The position numbers and the translations under genes were made by a program. Below, in pieces: positions 1-6,393 of a stretch of DNA of 6,859 bases. The stretch's first letter is position 1. The number at the start of each line of letters is the position of its first letter. The stretch spans positions 1-6,859 of the forward strand of contig JAUVCS010000045.1 of assembly GCA_030590745.1 (NCBI GenBank). The letters are read 5' to 3'. The notes under the pieces are model-generated. The model was not told where the DNA came from, made no database searches, and saw only the letters and a program-made list of their open reading frames with translations. This DNA is from Desulfuromusa sp. (GTDB lineage Bacteria; Desulfobacterota; Desulfuromonadia; Desulfuromonadales; Geopsychrobacteraceae).

Positions 1-1005
1 GGGGTGCAAATTGAAGTGAGTGCGACCGATCAGTCGGTTTATCACCTTGGTAAGGGGAATGTCTCACAACAGCTCTTCACTTTGACCTATGACACCCGTG
101 CCCCCATCATCTCACTGCTGAGTAAGGCGCACAATTTTACCAAAGGGGGAAGTGGTCTGGTTGTCTTTGGGCTGAATGAAGAGGTTGAGTCTGCCGGCGT
201 TCAGTTTGGTGACTATTTTTTCCCTGCTTATCCCCAGCAATCTGGTAACTATGCCTGTCTGTTTACTTACCCATACAATGTGAAGGAAAGCGACTTTGTT
301 CCCCGTGTCATGGCCCGCGACCTGGCGGGAAATGAGCGCCAACTGGGTATTTATTACCGGGCAAAAAATAAGAAGTTTCGCCACCGTAAAATCAATGTTT
401 CAGATCAGTTTCTTGCCCAGAAAATTCCGGAATTTGAAGATCTGGCTCCGGATGTCAGTGATCCGATTGATATTTTTCTTTACGTCAATCGAACCGTTCG
501 TCAGCAGAATCGGGATAAATTAGCTGAATTCAGTCGTGAAACATCATCTGACCCCCTTTGGAATGGTTCTTTTCTCCGTCAGCCACAGGCTGCAAGCCTG
601 GCCCGTTTTGTTGATTATCGTACCTATTATTACAACGGTAAGGAGATTGATAAGCAGGTTCATCTGGGGCAGGACCTCGCTTCGGTCGTTCAGGCAGAGA
701 TTGTGGCTGGAAATGCCGGAGAGGTTGTTTGGTCTGAGTATCTGGGCATTTATGGACTCTGCATCGTTATTGACCACGGCCTGGGGTTGCAATCACTCTA
801 TGCCCATATGAGTCAGTTGAATGTTCAGCCAGGAGATATGGTATCCCGGGGGCAGATTATTGGTCGTAGCGGAGCAACCGGTATGGCAGGGGGGGATCAC
901 CTCCATTTCGGCGTTCTTGTCTCCGGAATCCCGGTTCAGCCGATTGAATGGTGGGATGCTCACTGGTTACAGGACAACATTGAGAGTAAATTGAAAGTAA
1001 ATTGA
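1..1005 (+). CDS. M23 (LytM-type) metallopeptidase, C-terminal part, 5' end outside window
   Basis: This is a zinc endopeptidase of the M23/LytM family, expected to act on peptidoglycan cross-links in the envelope. The M23 core lies in the last third. It shows the HxGxD zinc motif (HLGQD, nt 661-675), a downstream YAH histidine (nt 799-807) and the HLH motif (nt 898-906), so all expected zinc ligands and catalytic histidines are present. The first ~120 residues contain strand-rich text with a 'DLAGN' turn, which resembles a bacterial Ig-like domain. The frame is open to the first base. The GTG at position 4 has no visible ribosome site, so I treat the gene as truncated by the window edge; a signal peptide or membrane anchor would lie upstream. 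It ends with TGA at 1003-1005. Nothing links it to the transport operon that follows. Family assignment is secure; the precise substrate is unknown. Confidence 0.9.
   Translation, partial: GVQIEVSATDQSVYHLGKGNVSQQLFTLTYDTRAPIISLLSKAHNFTKGGSGLVVFGLNEEVESAGVQFGDYFFPAYPQQSGNYACLFTYPYNVKESDFVPRVMARDLAGNERQLGIYYRAKNKKFRHRKINVSDQFLAQKIPEFEDLAPDVSDPIDIFLYVNRTVRQQNRDKLAEFSRETSSDPLWNGSFLRQPQAASLARFVDYRTYYYNGKEIDKQVHLGQDLASVVQAEIVAGNAGEVVWSEYLGIYGLCIVIDHGLGLQSLYAHMSQLNVQPGDMVSRGQIIGRSGATGMAGGDHLHFGVLVSGIPVQPIEWWDAHWLQDNIESKLKVN
985..1005 (+). repeat. 10-bp tandem direct repeat spanning the peptidase stop codon
   Basis: AGTAAATTGA occurs at 985-994 and again at 996-1005, separated by one A (period 11). 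The TGA of the second copy is the stop codon of the M23 gene, while the TGA of the first copy is out of frame. The pattern looks like a small slippage duplication. Because the period is not a multiple of three, gain or loss of a copy would change the C-terminus. Confidence 0.7.
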
Positions 1006-1010
1006 TCGGT

Positions 1011-1039
1011 TTGTTATTAACCGCTCAATTGATTCTATT
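1011..1039 (+). promoter_or_regulatory. weak sigma70-type promoter candidate for the transport operon
   Basis: TTGTTA (1011-1016) and TCTATT (1034-1039) are separated by 17 bp and each match the -35 and -10 consensus at 4 of 6 positions. They lie about 50 nt before the start of the binding-protein gene. A perfect 8-bp palindrome, TCAATTGA (1025-1032), sits in the spacer and could be an operator half-site, though it is short enough to be chance. A better -35-like hexamer, TTGACG (1040-1045), has no convincing -10 at the right distance. A 5-bp hairpin, CGGTT/AACCG (1007-1023), follows the peptidase stop without a T-run. The leader of about 80 nt is too short to hold a complete purine riboswitch plus expression platform, and I see none. 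Confidence 0.22.
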
Positions 1040-1074
1040 TTGACGAGTGTGTGTTGAACTTATTCCTTAACAAA

Positions 1075-1081
1075 AGAGGTG
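1075..1081 (+). promoter_or_regulatory. Shine-Dalgarno site that sets the binding-protein start
   Basis: AGAGGTG at 1075-1081 lies 6 nt before the ATG at 1088. A GTG at 1079 is in the same frame, but it lies inside this ribosome site and would add a charge-free MNW ahead of the KK of the signal peptide. The site therefore supports ATG 1088 over GTG 1079. Confidence 0.75.
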
Positions 1082-1087
1082 AATTGG

Positions 1088-2164
1088 ATGAAGAAAGTAA
1101 CTCTGTTCCTGTTGTTGATTCTGGCGGTGTGTTTTTCCGGTAATGTTTTTGCGATCAGCGCAAAAAAAGAGATTAAAACCGGTTTTGTTTATGTTGGCCC
1201 GGTTGGTGATGCTGGCTGGACTTATTCACACGATCAAGGGCGTGAGGAGATGGAAAAACTTCCCTATGTCGAACCCTCAACTTTCATTGAATCGGTTCCC
1301 GAAGGGGCGGAATCTGCCCGGGTTATCAATGGTCTGGTTCGCAAGGGGCACAACCTGATTTTTACCACCAGTTTTGGTTATATGGATGCAACTATTGACG
1401 TTGCCAAGCGGAATAAAGATGTTGTGTTTATGCATTGTTCCGGTTTTAAAACTGCGGAGAATGTTGGCACCTACTTTGGCCGGATGTATGAGCCCCGTTA
1501 CCTGTCGGGTATTGTTGCTGGGAAGATGACCAAGAAAAATATCATCGGTTACGTTGCTGCTTTTCCGATTCCGGAAGTTATTCGTGGCATCAACGCTTTT
1601 ACCCTCGGTGTTCAAAGTGTCAATCCGAAGGCTGAAGTCAAAGTCGTCTGGACCCAAACCTGGTTTGATCCAGGTGTCGAACGTGATGCCGCTGACAGTC
1701 TGCTGGATGTCGGTGCTGATGTGCTGACCATGCATCAGGATGCTCCAGCGACTATGCAGGCAGCAGAAGCTCGTGGCGCTTATGTTATCGGTTATAACTC
1801 CGATATGCGTATTTTCGCCCCCAACGCTTTCCTGACCGCTCCGATCTGGAATTGGGGTTCTCTCTACACTAAACTGGCTGAAGAGGTTCATGAGGGGACC
1901 TGGAAGTCCGAACAGCTCTGGTGGGGGATGAAAGAAGGTCTGGTTGACTTAGCTCCTTTGAGCAGTGCAGTTCCAGCTGATGTGCAAGCTTTGGTGACTG
2001 AAAAAGCCAATGCTATCAAAGCGGGGAGCCTCCATCCTTTTTCTGGTCCAATCAAGGATCAGAGCGGTAAGGAAGTTGTTGCTGCAGGACAAGTCCTGGC
2101 TGATGGTGCTTTGCTGGGAATGAACTTTTTTGTCAAAGGCGTTCAGGGGACAATCTCTAAATAA
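1088..2164 (+). CDS. BMP/PnrA-family ABC transporter substrate-binding protein (purine nucleoside or base)
   Basis: This is a periplasmic binding protein of the basic membrane protein (BMP/PnrA) family, 358 aa, which delivers a purine-type ligand to the membrane complex encoded downstream. The Sec signal peptide has KK at residues 2-3, a Leu-rich core and a VFA cleavage site after residue 22. Cys15 is not in a valid lipobox (Val precedes it), so the protein is probably soluble rather than a lipoprotein as in Gram-positives and spirochaetes. Family landmarks are GWTYSHD (residues 43-49, with Trp44 a candidate base-stacking residue), FTTSFGYMD (92-100), PIPEVIRGIN (from 160), WFDPG (192-196) and a WWGMKEG segment near 278. 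From memory, this pattern resembles an alphaproteobacterial BMP protein crystallised with adenine; I could not align it. It is first in the operon and is followed by a terminator. Family is secure; the exact ligand is inference. Confidence 0.92.
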   Translation: MKKVTLFLLLILAVCFSGNVFAISAKKEIKTGFVYVGPVGDAGWTYSHDQGREEMEKLPYVEPSTFIESVPEGAESARVINGLVRKGHNLIFTTSFGYMDATIDVAKRNKDVVFMHCSGFKTAENVGTYFGRMYEPRYLSGIVAGKMTKKNIIGYVAAFPIPEVIRGINAFTLGVQSVNPKAEVKVVWTQTWFDPGVERDAADSLLDVGADVLTMHQDAPATMQAAEARGAYVIGYNSDMRIFAPNAFLTAPIWNWGSLYTKLAEEVHEGTWKSEQLWWGMKEGLVDLAPLSSAVPADVQALVTEKANAIKAGSLHPFSGPIKDQSGKEVVAAGQVLADGALLGMNFFVKGVQGTISK

Positions 2165-2180
2165 TTTAAACACTTATTTG

Positions 2181-2208
2181 AGGCACGCTGCAGGGCGTGC
2201 CTTTTTTT
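2181..2208 (+). terminator. intrinsic terminator between binding-protein and ATPase genes
   Basis: A perfect 8-bp GC-rich stem, AGGCACGC (2181-2188) with GCGTGCCT (2195-2202), encloses a 6-nt loop. Seven T residues (2202-2208) follow at once. It lies 16 nt after the TAA of the binding-protein gene and 5 nt before the ATPase ATG. Since the downstream genes clearly belong to the same system, it probably acts as a partial terminator that makes binding protein more abundant than the membrane components. Confidence 0.9.
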
Positions 2209-2213
2209 GATCT

Positions 2214-3737
2214 ATGACTGATTTTTTAAAAATCCAAAATGTTCGCAAAACATTTCCCGGTGTCGTTGCTCTGGATGATGTCTCTTTCTCGGTTGCTCCG
2301 GGGGAGATTCATACCCTGCTGGGGGAAAATGGCGCGGGGAAAAGTACCCTGATGAATGTTTTGACCGGGCTCTACCATCCCGACCGGGGACAGATCAGTG
2401 TTGCTGGAGAACCAATTCATTTTACCAGTCCACGTGATTCTCTCGCCTGTGGTATTGGCATGGTGCACCAACACTTCATGCTGGTTCCAGCACATTCGGT
2501 TTTTGAAAATATTCTTCTGGCCCTCGATAACGTTCCCAATTTTTACAGCAAAAAAAAATATAAAGAAAAGATCCAGAAACTGATTGATGAATTCGATCTT
2601 GACCTTGATTTGGATATTCCTGTCTGGAAACTCTCGATTGGGGCACAGCAGTGGATTGAACTGATCAAATTATTGATGCGTGATTGTCAGTTGTTGATCC
2701 TGGATGAACCGACTGCAGTTCTGACCCCCCAAGAAGCAGAGCGACTCTTCAATGTTCTCCGGAAATTAAAAGAACAGGGGAAAAGTATTATTTTTATTTC
2801 CCATAAAATGCGTGAAGTGATGGAAATCTCTGATCGTGTAACTATCCTGAAGAAGGGTTGCAGTATTGCCACCAGGACGCGTGGGGATTTTGATGAATCA
2901 ACGCTGGCATCGCTGATGATTGGCAAGGATAAAATTCCTCAATGGCAGAAAAATCTGCAGATGTCTGATGAAATTGTTCTTGATATCCAGAATTTATCGG
3001 TTCGCAATGATCGTGGTCTGTCTGATCTGGATGATTTTAATCTGCAATTGAAAAAAGGGGAAATCCTCGGTATCGCAGGGGTTGCCGGGAATGGCCAGAA
3101 AGCTTTGGCTGAAGTTTTGACCGGGCTGAAAAATACCAGTCAGGGGAAGATTATGGCCGGGGAGGAAGATATTACCAACAGCAATGCCAGATATTCTTAT
3201 ATAGCCGGGATTGCACATATCCCGGAAGACCGTAAAACCATTGGTATTGCCCCGGATATGAGTGTTGACGAAAACCTCATCATGAAGAGCTTTAAAAGTG
3301 GTTCGTTTCGAAACTGGATCTTTCAGAATAAAAAAGCGATCCGCCGGAATGCGGAAGAAAAAATTGAACAATTTGCGATTAAAAGTGGCCCTGACGGAAC
3401 GCCGGTTCGCTATCTGTCGGGTGGCAATATTCAAAAAGTTATTATCGCACGAGAATTGTCTGAACATCCGGCGGTTCTAGTCGCCCTCTATCCGACCCGT
3501 GGTCTCGATATTGGCAGTGCTGGATATGTCCATAAAGTTATTGCTGATGGTGCAGATCGTGGCATGAGTACAATCTTGATCGCTGAAGACCTTGATGAAT
3601 TACTCAAGCTCAGTGACCGGATTGCGGTGATGTTTCGCGGTAAGTTGATCGGCTATGTTGATCCACGGAAAACAACGCGTGAAGAGATTGGCCTGATGAT
3701 GAGCGGAGAAAAAGGGAGCCTGCCGGACTTGCCATGA
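2214..3737 (+). CDS. ABC transporter ATP-binding protein, two fused nucleotide-binding domains (purine/sugar type)
   Basis: This is the cytoplasmic ATPase of the importer, 507 aa, in the RbsA/NupO-like family with two ABC domains. Domain 1 is complete: Walker A GENGAGKST (37-45), Q-loop Gln86, signature LSIGAQQ (140-146), Walker B LLILDEPT (160-167) and H-loop His197. Domain 2 (from about residue 253) has a Walker A lacking Lys (GVAGNGQKA, 289-297), signature LSGGNIQ (401-407), YPTRGLD (426-432) in place of the catalytic Glu, and Glu458 where the H-loop His would be. One degenerate site is normal for this family. The start must be ATG 2214: an in-frame TGA lies at 2208-2210 and the next Met is residue 47, beyond Walker A. 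No Shine-Dalgarno sequence is visible; the 20 nt upstream are the terminator stem and T-run. The last seven residues, GSLPDLP, and the stop overlap a fold-back element. Family is secure; substrate is inferred from neighbours. Confidence 0.94.
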   Translation: MTDFLKIQNVRKTFPGVVALDDVSFSVAPGEIHTLLGENGAGKSTLMNVLTGLYHPDRGQISVAGEPIHFTSPRDSLACGIGMVHQHFMLVPAHSVFENILLALDNVPNFYSKKKYKEKIQKLIDEFDLDLDLDIPVWKLSIGAQQWIELIKLLMRDCQLLILDEPTAVLTPQEAERLFNVLRKLKEQGKSIIFISHKMREVMEISDRVTILKKGCSIATRTRGDFDESTLASLMIGKDKIPQWQKNLQMSDEIVLDIQNLSVRNDRGLSDLDDFNLQLKKGEILGIAGVAGNGQKALAEVLTGLKNTSQGKIMAGEEDITNSNARYSYIAGIAHIPEDRKTIGIAPDMSVDENLIMKSFKSGSFRNWIFQNKKAIRRNAEEKIEQFAIKSGPDGTPVRYLSGGNIQKVIIARELSEHPAVLVALYPTRGLDIGSAGYVHKVIADGADRGMSTILIAEDLDELLKLSDRIAVMFRGKLIGYVDPRKTTREEIGLMMSGEKGSLPDLP

Positions 3738-3878
3738 ATCTACTACAAAATTGCCTGATCGGCTCATATTCCCAATCCTTTTCGACAAATAGCTTCGGCT
3801 ATTCGCTCTCAAACGATCGAAAATCTGGTCTCGACCAATCGATTTCTCGCGAAGATTCGGCAAGCCCGACAGGCTCCC
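3714..3878. repeat. 165-nt fold-back element with 20-bp terminal inverted repeats
   Basis: The left arm (3714-3733) and the reverse complement of the right arm (3859-3878) match at 18 of 20 positions. GAATCT (3736-3741) and AGATTC (3853-3858) extend the pairing past a 2-nt bulge to 24 pairs. A perfect 6-bp hairpin with a TTCG loop (AATAGC 3788-3793, GCTATT 3798-3803) sits at the exact centre. A second internal hairpin pairs ATCGA (3816-3820) with TCGAT (3839-3843) around TGGT/ACCA (3826-3829 and 3834-3837). TTTTCGA (3779-3785) and TCGAAAA (3817-3823) offer alternative pairing. There is no T-run. The element spans the 154-nt gap between ATPase and permease, whereas later junctions in the operon overlap. 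It may be a small non-autonomous mobile element or an intergenic repeat acting in mRNA processing or stability. No transposase is present, and copy number cannot be judged from one window. Confidence 0.75.
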
Positions 3879-3884
3879 AGGGAG
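3879..3884 (+). promoter_or_regulatory. Shine-Dalgarno site for the first permease, abutting the fold-back element
   Basis: AGGGAG at 3879-3884 lies 7 nt before the ATG at 3892 and starts directly after the right arm of the fold-back element ends. It supports ATG 3892 over the in-frame ATG at 3904, which has no comparable site. A closed fold-back would leave this site just outside the stem. Confidence 0.7.
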
Positions 3885-3891
3885 ATGTCGC

Positions 3892-4962
3892 ATGAAGCTG
3901 GTCATGGAACGCCGTGAGATATCTTCACCTCTGCTCCGTTTCAGTGCCCCGATTGCCTCAATCGCGGTGGCACTGTTTGTGGCCGGGTTCCTCTTGCTGG
4001 CCAGTGGTGTCAGCCCTTTGGCCGCCTATAAAGAGATCCTCATTGAATCACTTGGGTCGCTTTATGGTTTATCTGAAACCCTGGTGAAAACAACACCCCT
4101 GATATTTGCCGGATTGGGGGTCAGTCTGGCGTTTCGGATGCAGATCTGGAACATTGGTGCTGAAGGGCAGATCTATATGGGTGCCATGGGGGCAACCTGG
4201 GTCGCCCTCTTTTCCGGGATTCAAAATCATTGGGTGATGATGGTTGCAATGTTTTTTGCGGCATTCTTCTGTGGTGGTCTGTGGGCGGGGGTGGCCGGTA
4301 TTCTACGGGCCCGCTGGCAGGTCAACGAGGTTATCGTCACTCTGTTGATGAATTATATTGCGATTCTCTGGGTTGACTATCTGATCTATGGCCCATGGAA
4401 AGACCCCAAGGGGTTTAACTTTCCCTTAACCGCTCAATTTGGTGATGCTGCCCGCTTTGCCGAATATTTTAACACCCGGTTTCACAGCGGATTTTTCCTC
4501 GCGGTTTTCTGTGCGCTGATCCTCTACCTGTTTATTGAACGGACCGTCTGGGGCTATGAAATAAAAGTGATCGGCAGTAACCCGAAAGCCGCTCGATATG
4601 CCGGGATGAATACCGGAATGGCAATTTTTTTCGTCCTGTTCTTAAGTGGCGCCATTGCCGGTATCGCCGGATTCAGTGAGGTTGCCGGTTTGCAACATCG
4701 CTTGCAGCATGGTATCTCCCCCGGTTACGGTTACACCGCAATTATTATCGCCTGGCTGGCTAAACGGAGTGCAATCGGGGTGGTGATTGTTTCATTTTTG
4801 ATGGGAGTGTTGCTGGTGGGTGGTGATAGTTTGCAACTTTTATGGCAGTTGCCGGTCGCTTTTGTCTACGCTTTTCAGGGATTGATCCTGTTTTTTCTCC
4901 TCGCATCTGATTTCTTTATCATCTATCGGGTGAAACTGGTCAAGGGGGTTATCAATGGTTGA
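3892..4962 (+). CDS. ABC transporter permease, BMP-linked purine importer (first permease)
   Basis: This is an integral inner-membrane permease of the BPD_transp_2 superfamily, 356 aa, one of the two channel subunits paired with the ATPase and binding protein. The sequence is strongly hydrophobic, with about eight to ten membrane segments by eye, for example near residues 16-38, 60-80, 117-137, 143-165, 197-215 and 243-265, then further segments from about 280 to the C-terminus. The family motif FRMQIWNIGAEGQ surrounds Gln84-Gln93, and a second conserved stretch, EVIVTLLMNYIA, follows the third to fourth segment. Length and motif order match NupP/NupB-type permeases. It follows the fold-back element and overlaps the next gene by 8 nt (4955-4962), so the two permeases are probably translated together. 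Substrate is inferred from the operon. Confidence 0.92.
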   Translation: MKLVMERREISSPLLRFSAPIASIAVALFVAGFLLLASGVSPLAAYKEILIESLGSLYGLSETLVKTTPLIFAGLGVSLAFRMQIWNIGAEGQIYMGAMGATWVALFSGIQNHWVMMVAMFFAAFFCGGLWAGVAGILRARWQVNEVIVTLLMNYIAILWVDYLIYGPWKDPKGFNFPLTAQFGDAARFAEYFNTRFHSGFFLAVFCALILYLFIERTVWGYEIKVIGSNPKAARYAGMNTGMAIFFVLFLSGAIAGIAGFSEVAGLQHRLQHGISPGYGYTAIIIAWLAKRSAIGVVIVSFLMGVLLVGGDSLQLLWQLPVAFVYAFQGLILFFLLASDFFIIYRVKLVKGVING

Positions 4963-5875
4963 AATTCTACTTGATGCGACTGTCCGCGCCGGCACACCAA
5001 TTCTATTTGCCACTCTGGGGGCAATTATCAACGAACGGGCCGGAATCATCAACCTCGGGATTGAAGGGTTGATGTTGATTGGAGCCTTGGCTGGTTTTGC
5101 TGGAACTTATCTGACCGGTTCGCTGTTGCTGGGGGTGCTCTTTGCTTTTGCTGCATCTTTTCTTGCTGGCAGTATCCATGCGTTGATTACGGTTCAATTA
5201 CGTGGTAATCAGATTGTCAGCGGTCTGGCCCTGACCATGTTCGGGGTTGGTATTACCGCGCTGTTCGGTAAGGGGATGGTTGGTTTGACCATTGTCGGTT
5301 TCAAACGGGTTGCCATCCCCGGATTAAGTCAACTTCCCCTGATTGGTCGACCGTTTTTTAATCAGGATCTGTTGATCTACTTCAGCTTTCTGCTGGTTTT
5401 CGTGATCTGGTTTTTCTTTTACCGAACCCGCTGGGGACTGGGAGTGCGGAGTGTCGGTGAAAATCCTGCCGCTGCTGATACCTGTGGCTTTTCGGTCAGT
5501 ACCTACCGTTTTTTTGCGGTGACGATTGGTTCGGGTCTGGTTGGGATCGGTGGCGCTTATTTGAGTTTGGCAAGCACTCCCATGTGGATTGAAAATATGA
5601 CCGCCGGTCGGGGTTGGATCGCAGTAGCTCTGGTTATTTTTGCCGGCTGGTCAAGTCCCAGGGCGATGCTGGGAGCCTATTTGTTCGGTGGTATTACCGC
5701 AATGCAATTGCGTTTTCAGGCGATGGGGACAACGATCAGTGCTCATGTTCTGCAGATGTTGCCCTACTTCTTTACTATCCTGGTTCTGGTCATTTCTACT
5801 CAGCGGATACAAAAAGGTGCCAGTCAACAGCCGGAAGGTCTGGGGCTACCCTATGACCGGGAGGATCGAAAATGA
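4955..5875 (+). CDS. ABC transporter permease, BMP-linked purine importer (second permease)
   Basis: This is the partner permease, 306 aa, of the same superfamily but the shorter NupQ/NupC-type paralogue. The diagnostic motif is near the N-terminus: INERAGIINLGIEG with Glu27, Arg28, Gly30 and NLGIEG at 33-38. Further conserved parts are GNQIVSGLALTMFG in the first half, GVRSVGENPAAAD in the cytoplasmic coupling region, and GRGWIAVALVIFAGW before the last segments. About eight to nine membrane helices are visible by eye. The start ATG 4955 has a strong GGGGG ribosome site (4944-4948) 6 nt upstream, inside the preceding gene. Its stop TGA overlaps the ATG of the phosphoribosyltransferase gene (ATGA, 5872-5875), which implies translational coupling with the salvage enzyme. 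Confidence 0.93.
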   Translation: MVEILLDATVRAGTPILFATLGAIINERAGIINLGIEGLMLIGALAGFAGTYLTGSLLLGVLFAFAASFLAGSIHALITVQLRGNQIVSGLALTMFGVGITALFGKGMVGLTIVGFKRVAIPGLSQLPLIGRPFFNQDLLIYFSFLLVFVIWFFFYRTRWGLGVRSVGENPAAADTCGFSVSTYRFFAVTIGSGLVGIGGAYLSLASTPMWIENMTAGRGWIAVALVIFAGWSSPRAMLGAYLFGGITAMQLRFQAMGTTISAHVLQMLPYFFTILVLVISTQRIQKGASQQPEGLGLPYDREDRK

Positions 5876-6393
5876 GTGTTGCTGAAATTTTGTTAGAGCG
5901 GATCCGCCAGGATGGGAAGATCAACGGTCAGATCGTCAAAGTTGATCAATTTCTCAATCACATGGTGGATCCGGTGTTGATTCATCTGCTGGGTGATGAG
6001 ATTGCCGCACGCTTCGCTTATCTTCCCGTGACTAAAATACTCACGGCTGAAACCAGCGGGATTATGCTGGCACAAGCGGTTGCTTTGAAGCTGCAGGTTC
6101 CGTTTATCTATGCCAAAAAAAAACGTCCCATCACCATGCCAGAATATTTTGCCGCTGCCAGCTATTCCTTTACCAAGCAGGAATCAACGACCCTCTATGT
6201 TTCCAAAGAAGTTCTTCATCAGGAGGATAAAGTCCTGTTTGTCGATGATTTCTTCGCCAAAGGGACAACCCTGAAAGCTATTGAAGAAATTATAGCTCAG
6301 GCAGGTGCAACTCTGCTGGGGGCTGCCGTAATCATCAATAAATCGCAGCGTTGTGATATTGAGTCAATTCTGACCCTGGATGATTTGCAATAG
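5872..6393 (+). CDS. xanthine/purine phosphoribosyltransferase-like protein (Xpt/PurR-type fold)
   Basis: This is a type I phosphoribosyltransferase, 173 aa, expected to transfer ribose-5-phosphate from PRPP to a purine base in the cytoplasm. The N-terminal block VKVDQFLNHMVDP (22-34) is the Xpt-family signature. ETSGI (60-64), YAKKKRP (80-86) and the PRPP loop VDDFFAKGTT (124-133) follow in the usual order. The adjacent Asp125-Asp126 pair expected for PRPP binding is present, but the loop reads FFAKGTT where Xpt has FLANG. It is shorter than B. subtilis Xpt (about 194 aa): after INKSQ roughly a dozen residues are missing before the ESI segment, and the tail is absent. The other frames do not restore them, so this looks like a natural short variant rather than a frameshift. 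A GAGG site (5861-5864) precedes the start. As last gene of the importer operon it probably traps the imported base. Xanthine, guanine, hypoxanthine or adenine are all possible; a regulatory PurR-like role is the alternative. Confidence 0.85.
   Translation: MSVAEILLERIRQDGKINGQIVKVDQFLNHMVDPVLIHLLGDEIAARFAYLPVTKILTAETSGIMLAQAVALKLQVPFIYAKKKRPITMPEYFAAASYSFTKQESTTLYVSKEVLHQEDKVLFVDDFFAKGTTLKAIEEIIAQAGATLLGAAVIINKSQRCDIESILTLDDLQ

Noticed and set aside
1006..1087. Purine riboswitch upstream of the operon
   Set aside because: The leader is only about 80 nt, has no three-way junction with paired loops, and has no antiterminator or sequestrator arrangement that I can trace.
1277..1891. Long minus-strand open frame (about 204 codons) opposite the binding-protein gene
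   Set aside because: The plus-strand BMP gene is unmistakable across the same bases, and the antisense translation shows no domain, ribosome site or recognisable motif.
3081..3590. Second ATPase domain as a decayed or pseudogene domain
   Set aside because: Loss of the Walker A Lys, the catalytic Glu and the H-loop His in the second domain is usual for this double-domain importer family, and the reading frame is intact.
3788..3803. Central TTCG hairpin as an intrinsic terminator
   Set aside because: The 6-bp stem is AU-rich and is followed by TCGCTCTCAAACG, not a T-run, and the downstream permeases need the same transcript.
3874..3884. CTCCC-A-GGGAG palindrome as a hairpin hiding the permease ribosome site
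   Set aside because: The loop would be one nucleotide, which cannot form, and the CTCCC part is already paired with the left arm in the fold-back.
3600..3905. 101-codon minus-strand open frame covering the fold-back element
   Set aside because: It runs into the ATPase coding region, has no ribosome site, and its repetitive look follows from the palindrome. It is kept only as a note that the right arm is open in the frame matching the ATPase tail.
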